A stretch of DNA of 23,435 bases from Heteroscillospira sp050943935. Lineage in GTDB: Bacteria; Bacillota; Clostridia; Oscillospirales; Oscillospiraceae. This document shows, in pieces, positions 21,764 to 23,435 of this stretch. The stretch covers positions 1-23,435 of the forward strand of contig JBMNQC010000020.1 in the NCBI GenBank assembly GCA_050943935.1. The letters are read 5' to 3'. Numbering within the stretch: position 1 is the first letter of the stretch; each line of letters starts with the position of its first letter. The notes under the pieces are model-generated. The model ran no database searches. It saw only the letters and a program-made list of their open reading frames with translations, and had not been told where the DNA came from. Position numbers and translations under genes: made by a program.

Positions 21764-22972
21764 TCAACATCCCACTGGCTGAAGCGCACTGTTCACTACG
21801 TCGAACAATTCCTCTGGCTTATTATATTTCACTTTCGCGTAAATGTCCATAGTTGTTTTGCTATTTTCATGTCCTGCAAGGTATTGAACCGTCTTGGGAT
21901 CAACACCCGCGTAAAGAAGATTGGTGATGTAAGTGTGCCGCAGTAAGTGCGGAGTCACATCAAAATCCAGCGTATATTTGATTTTGGGTTGATTTTTCTG
22001 CGTCATGCCCAGCGTTGGCGTAACTGTGTACTTGATGCTCTGCCCATTCACATACTTATAGTAGTTGCGGGGCTTGGTGGACCGGACAACTACATACTGC
22101 CACACCCTTTGAAACTGTGAAGCGGCTAAAGGCTGTCCTTCGCTGTCAGCAACCACATAATCCGAATTGGAGGATTTCTTGGCTTCTCGCAGGCAGTCCA
22201 CCAGACACTTGGGGATAGGAATATCCCTTTTGGCCGCCTTGGTCTTTAGCACCGTAGAAACCACGGGCCGATTATGCTCTGTACGCCATGCCCTCCTTAC
22301 CGAGATATACGGCGTAGACTCGTCCAGAAATACACAGTCCCATTGCAGCGCAAGGATTTCTTCCCGGCGCAGGCCGGAATATAATCCAAGCATAATAAAC
22401 AAGTAGGGAGGCAACCCCTTGACCGTATCCAGAAGCACCGATACCTGCTGATCTGTCAATGCCTCCTTCTTTTTTGCTGGCTTTCCACCTTTTCCCGATA
22501 TGCCTACACAGGGGTTGTACTCAAGTATTTGGCTGCGCTCTGCCGAGTAGAAAATACACTTGAGAAGCATATTCACCGTACTGTATAACCCCTCCGATTT
22601 TTTCGACAGCGGCACAAGTGCCAGCCGAATATCATCTGCTGTGACTTCCTCCATATACATCTCTCCCAAAGGTTTGATGATGTAGTTCTTCATATCAGCG
22701 GTATATCCTTTCAATGTAACCGCAGATACCTTCGCTGATTGCATCAGCAGCCACTTCTCACAATACTCGGCCACCGTCGGATGCTGGCGTCGAAAGATGA
22801 TTTCCTCCACCTCGCGGCGCGCTTCTAATTGCTTTTCATATAATTCCTCGCAAGTGGTGGCATACAAGCTCACTTGCTTTCCATCCGCATCCAGAATCCG
22901 GGTTCTGTAATATAGGATTCCCTTTCTCATAACGGTTCCATACTGCGGAACCTCTGTCTTTTTCTTAGCCAT
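21764..22972 (-). CDS. Site-specific tyrosine recombinase (integrase)
   Basis: A 402-residue integrase of the Tn916/phage type. Order: N-terminal arm-binding region (about 1-55, with YYRTRILDADGKQVSLYATT), SAM-like core-binding domain (about 64-165) and catalytic domain (about 168-390). The active residues are all present: Arg202 (SGLRREE), a lysine in LKTKAAKRDIP (243-248), His342 and Arg345 (PHLLRHTY), His368 (LAGHENS) and nucleophile Tyr378 (MDIYAKV). The ribosome site AGGAAAGG precedes the ATG. It ends about 100 bases from the rpsI tail, the usual place for an integrase beside its own attachment site. It appears intact, so the element may still excise if the far end exists. Confidence 0.95.
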   Translation of the reverse strand: MAKKKTEVPQYGTVMRKGILYYRTRILDADGKQVSLYATTCEELYEKQLEARREVEEIIFRRQHPTVAEYCEKWLLMQSAKVSAVTLKGYTADMKNYIIKPLGEMYMEEVTADDIRLALVPLSKKSEGLYSTVNMLLKCIFYSAERSQILEYNPCVGISGKGGKPAKKKEALTDQQVSVLLDTVKGLPPYLFIMLGLYSGLRREEILALQWDCVFLDESTPYISVRRAWRTEHNRPVVSTVLKTKAAKRDIPIPKCLVDCLREAKKSSNSDYVVADSEGQPLAASQFQRVWQYVVVRSTKPRNYYKYVNGQSIKYTVTPTLGMTQKNQPKIKYTLDFDVTPHLLRHTYITNLLYAGVDPKTVQYLAGHENSKTTMDIYAKVKYNKPEELFDVVNSALQPVGC

Positions 22973-23005
22973 CTTTGACCTTCCTTTCCTGATAACGTGC
23001 AGTTT

Positions 23006-23058
23006 CCGTATCTACACTCTCTTTTTATCAGAAAGCCCAAATTTAATCAAAGATACGG
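23006..23058. promoter_or_regulatory. Inverted repeat upstream of the integrase gene
   Basis: CCGTATCT (23006-23013) and AGATACGG (23051-23058) are exact complements, separated by 37 bases and lying 34-86 bases before the integrase ATG. They could form an operator or leader stem. No good promoter pair is visible in the same interval. Confidence 0.35.
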
Positions 23059-23073
23059 CCTATGTAAAACAAA

Positions 23074-23097
23074 GAGCGAGACATCCTTGCCTCGCTC
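23074..23097 (-). terminator. Terminator of the degraded integrase
   Basis: On the minus strand GAGCGAG, a 10-base loop and CTCGCTC are followed by TTTGTTTT, 30 bases beyond the stop of the integrase remnant. It would separate that gene from the intact integrase downstream. Confidence 0.6.
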
Positions 23098-23127
23098 CTG
23101 CTCCGTTTCCTGTTTTGTTGTTTCGCT

Positions 23128-23313
23128 TCATGCTCGTACAGCATCCCAACTCGCAAATGCGTTGTCCATCGTTCTGACCAGCTCATCCGGCCTGTTGTAT
23201 TTAACCTTTGCATAGATGTCCATAGTAATTTTGCTGCTTTCGTGTCCCGCCAGATATTGAACCGTTTTGGGGTCTACCGATGAGTGAATAAGGTTCGTGA
23301 TGTAGGTGTGCCC
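23128..23313 (-). pseudogene. C-terminal remnant of a second tyrosine integrase
   Basis: The minus strand encodes HTYITNLIHSSVDPKTVQYL, then AGHESSKITMDIYAKVKYN and a short tail ending VRA before TGA (23128-23130). It is highly similar to the last 60 residues of the intact integrase, keeping the catalytic His (AGHES) and Tyr (MDIYAKV). Similarity stops abruptly at His of the LRHTY box: the codons before it are TAA GGG. The other catalytic residues are thus missing and no start is available, so the gene is broken. The diverged C-terminus (ASWDAVRA versus QPVGC) shows a paralogue rather than a recent duplicate. Confidence 0.85.
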
Positions 23314-23375
23314 TTACGGTATAATTACGACAAACCGGAAAACCCAGTAAATACGGTGGTTTGAAGGTTATGAGC

Positions 23376-23435
23376 CTACTTTTTCATCCTTTTCCAAATC
23401 GTGAAAAAGTCGCTGAAAAACGTAATAACCGGTGG
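23376..23435 (-). CDS. Possible 3' end of another gene, perhaps a transposase (partial)
   Basis: From the right window edge the minus strand is open for 19 codons, PPVITFFSDFFTIWKRMKK, then TAG (23376-23378). The string looks like a genuine protein C-terminus. About 62 bases lie between this stop and the break in the integrase remnant, the usual distance from a transposase stop to the end of an insertion sequence. I do not recognise the family, and the evidence is thin. Confidence 0.35.
   Translation of the reverse strand, partial: PPVITFFSDFFTIWKRMKK

Noticed and set aside
1..23435. CRISPR arrays, tRNA or rRNA genes
   Set aside because: No regularly spaced identical repeats and no cloverleaf or rRNA-like segment were found, including next to the integrase, where the attachment site is rpsI rather than a tRNA gene.

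Overview
The window looks like a chromosomal segment of an anaerobic, amino-acid-fermenting Clostridia bacterium, probably Oscillospirales-like. Signs of this are strong AGGAGG-type ribosome binding sites, TTGACA/TATAAT-type promoters, ferredoxin-dependent 2-oxoacid metabolism with an ADP-forming acyl-CoA ligase, tandem MATE exporters, and a short palindromic intergenic repeat of a style I associate with that group. The taxonomy is inferred from gene content, not from a marker gene.

Layout. (1) 1-3166: the end of a possible upstream gene, an untranslated stretch with two strong hairpins, then a minus-strand ABC importer of the TrpX/TrpY/TrpZ type (binding lipoprotein, permease, ATPase). (2) 3167-5332: a divergent promoter region and a plus-strand pair, an FMN-dependent 2-hydroxyacid oxidase/dehydrogenase and a CorA-type cation channel, closed by a bidirectional terminator. 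(3) 5346-14998: a nine-gene minus-strand run, probably one operon. In transcription order it is D-2-hydroxyacid dehydrogenase, Glu/Leu/Phe/Val-type dehydrogenase, four-subunit 2-oxoacid:ferredoxin oxidoreductase (delta ferredoxin, alpha, beta, gamma), ADP-forming acyl-CoA ligase, MFS transporter and Na+/solute symporter. (4) 15122-16692: a regulatory region rich in small repeats and a divergent plus-strand gene for a DUF6076-like zinc-ribbon protein. (5) 16695-21073: a lipoprotein of unknown function and two MATE exporters separated by an AT-rich array of ACATAAT/ATTATGT palindromes. (6) 21074-23435: an intergenic region with repeats, then the left edge of an integrated element. Fifteen C-terminal codons of ribosomal protein S9 (rpsI) with a terminator lie next to a tyrosine integrase, followed by the C-terminal remnant of a second integrase and possibly the end of an insertion sequence.

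How the genes fit together. The nine-gene run encodes a complete energy-yielding route: amino acid to 2-oxoacid (dehydrogenase), 2-oxoacid to acyl-CoA plus reduced ferredoxin (oxidoreductase), acyl-CoA to free acid plus ATP (ligase). The D-2-hydroxyacid dehydrogenase provides a reductive side branch that can reoxidise NADH, and two transporters could move substrates or products. The exact amino acid is not readable from the sequence; the alpha subunit resembles VorB, which favours branched-chain 2-oxoacids. The most distinctive non-operon observations are the rpsI attachment site and the AT-rich palindrome array.
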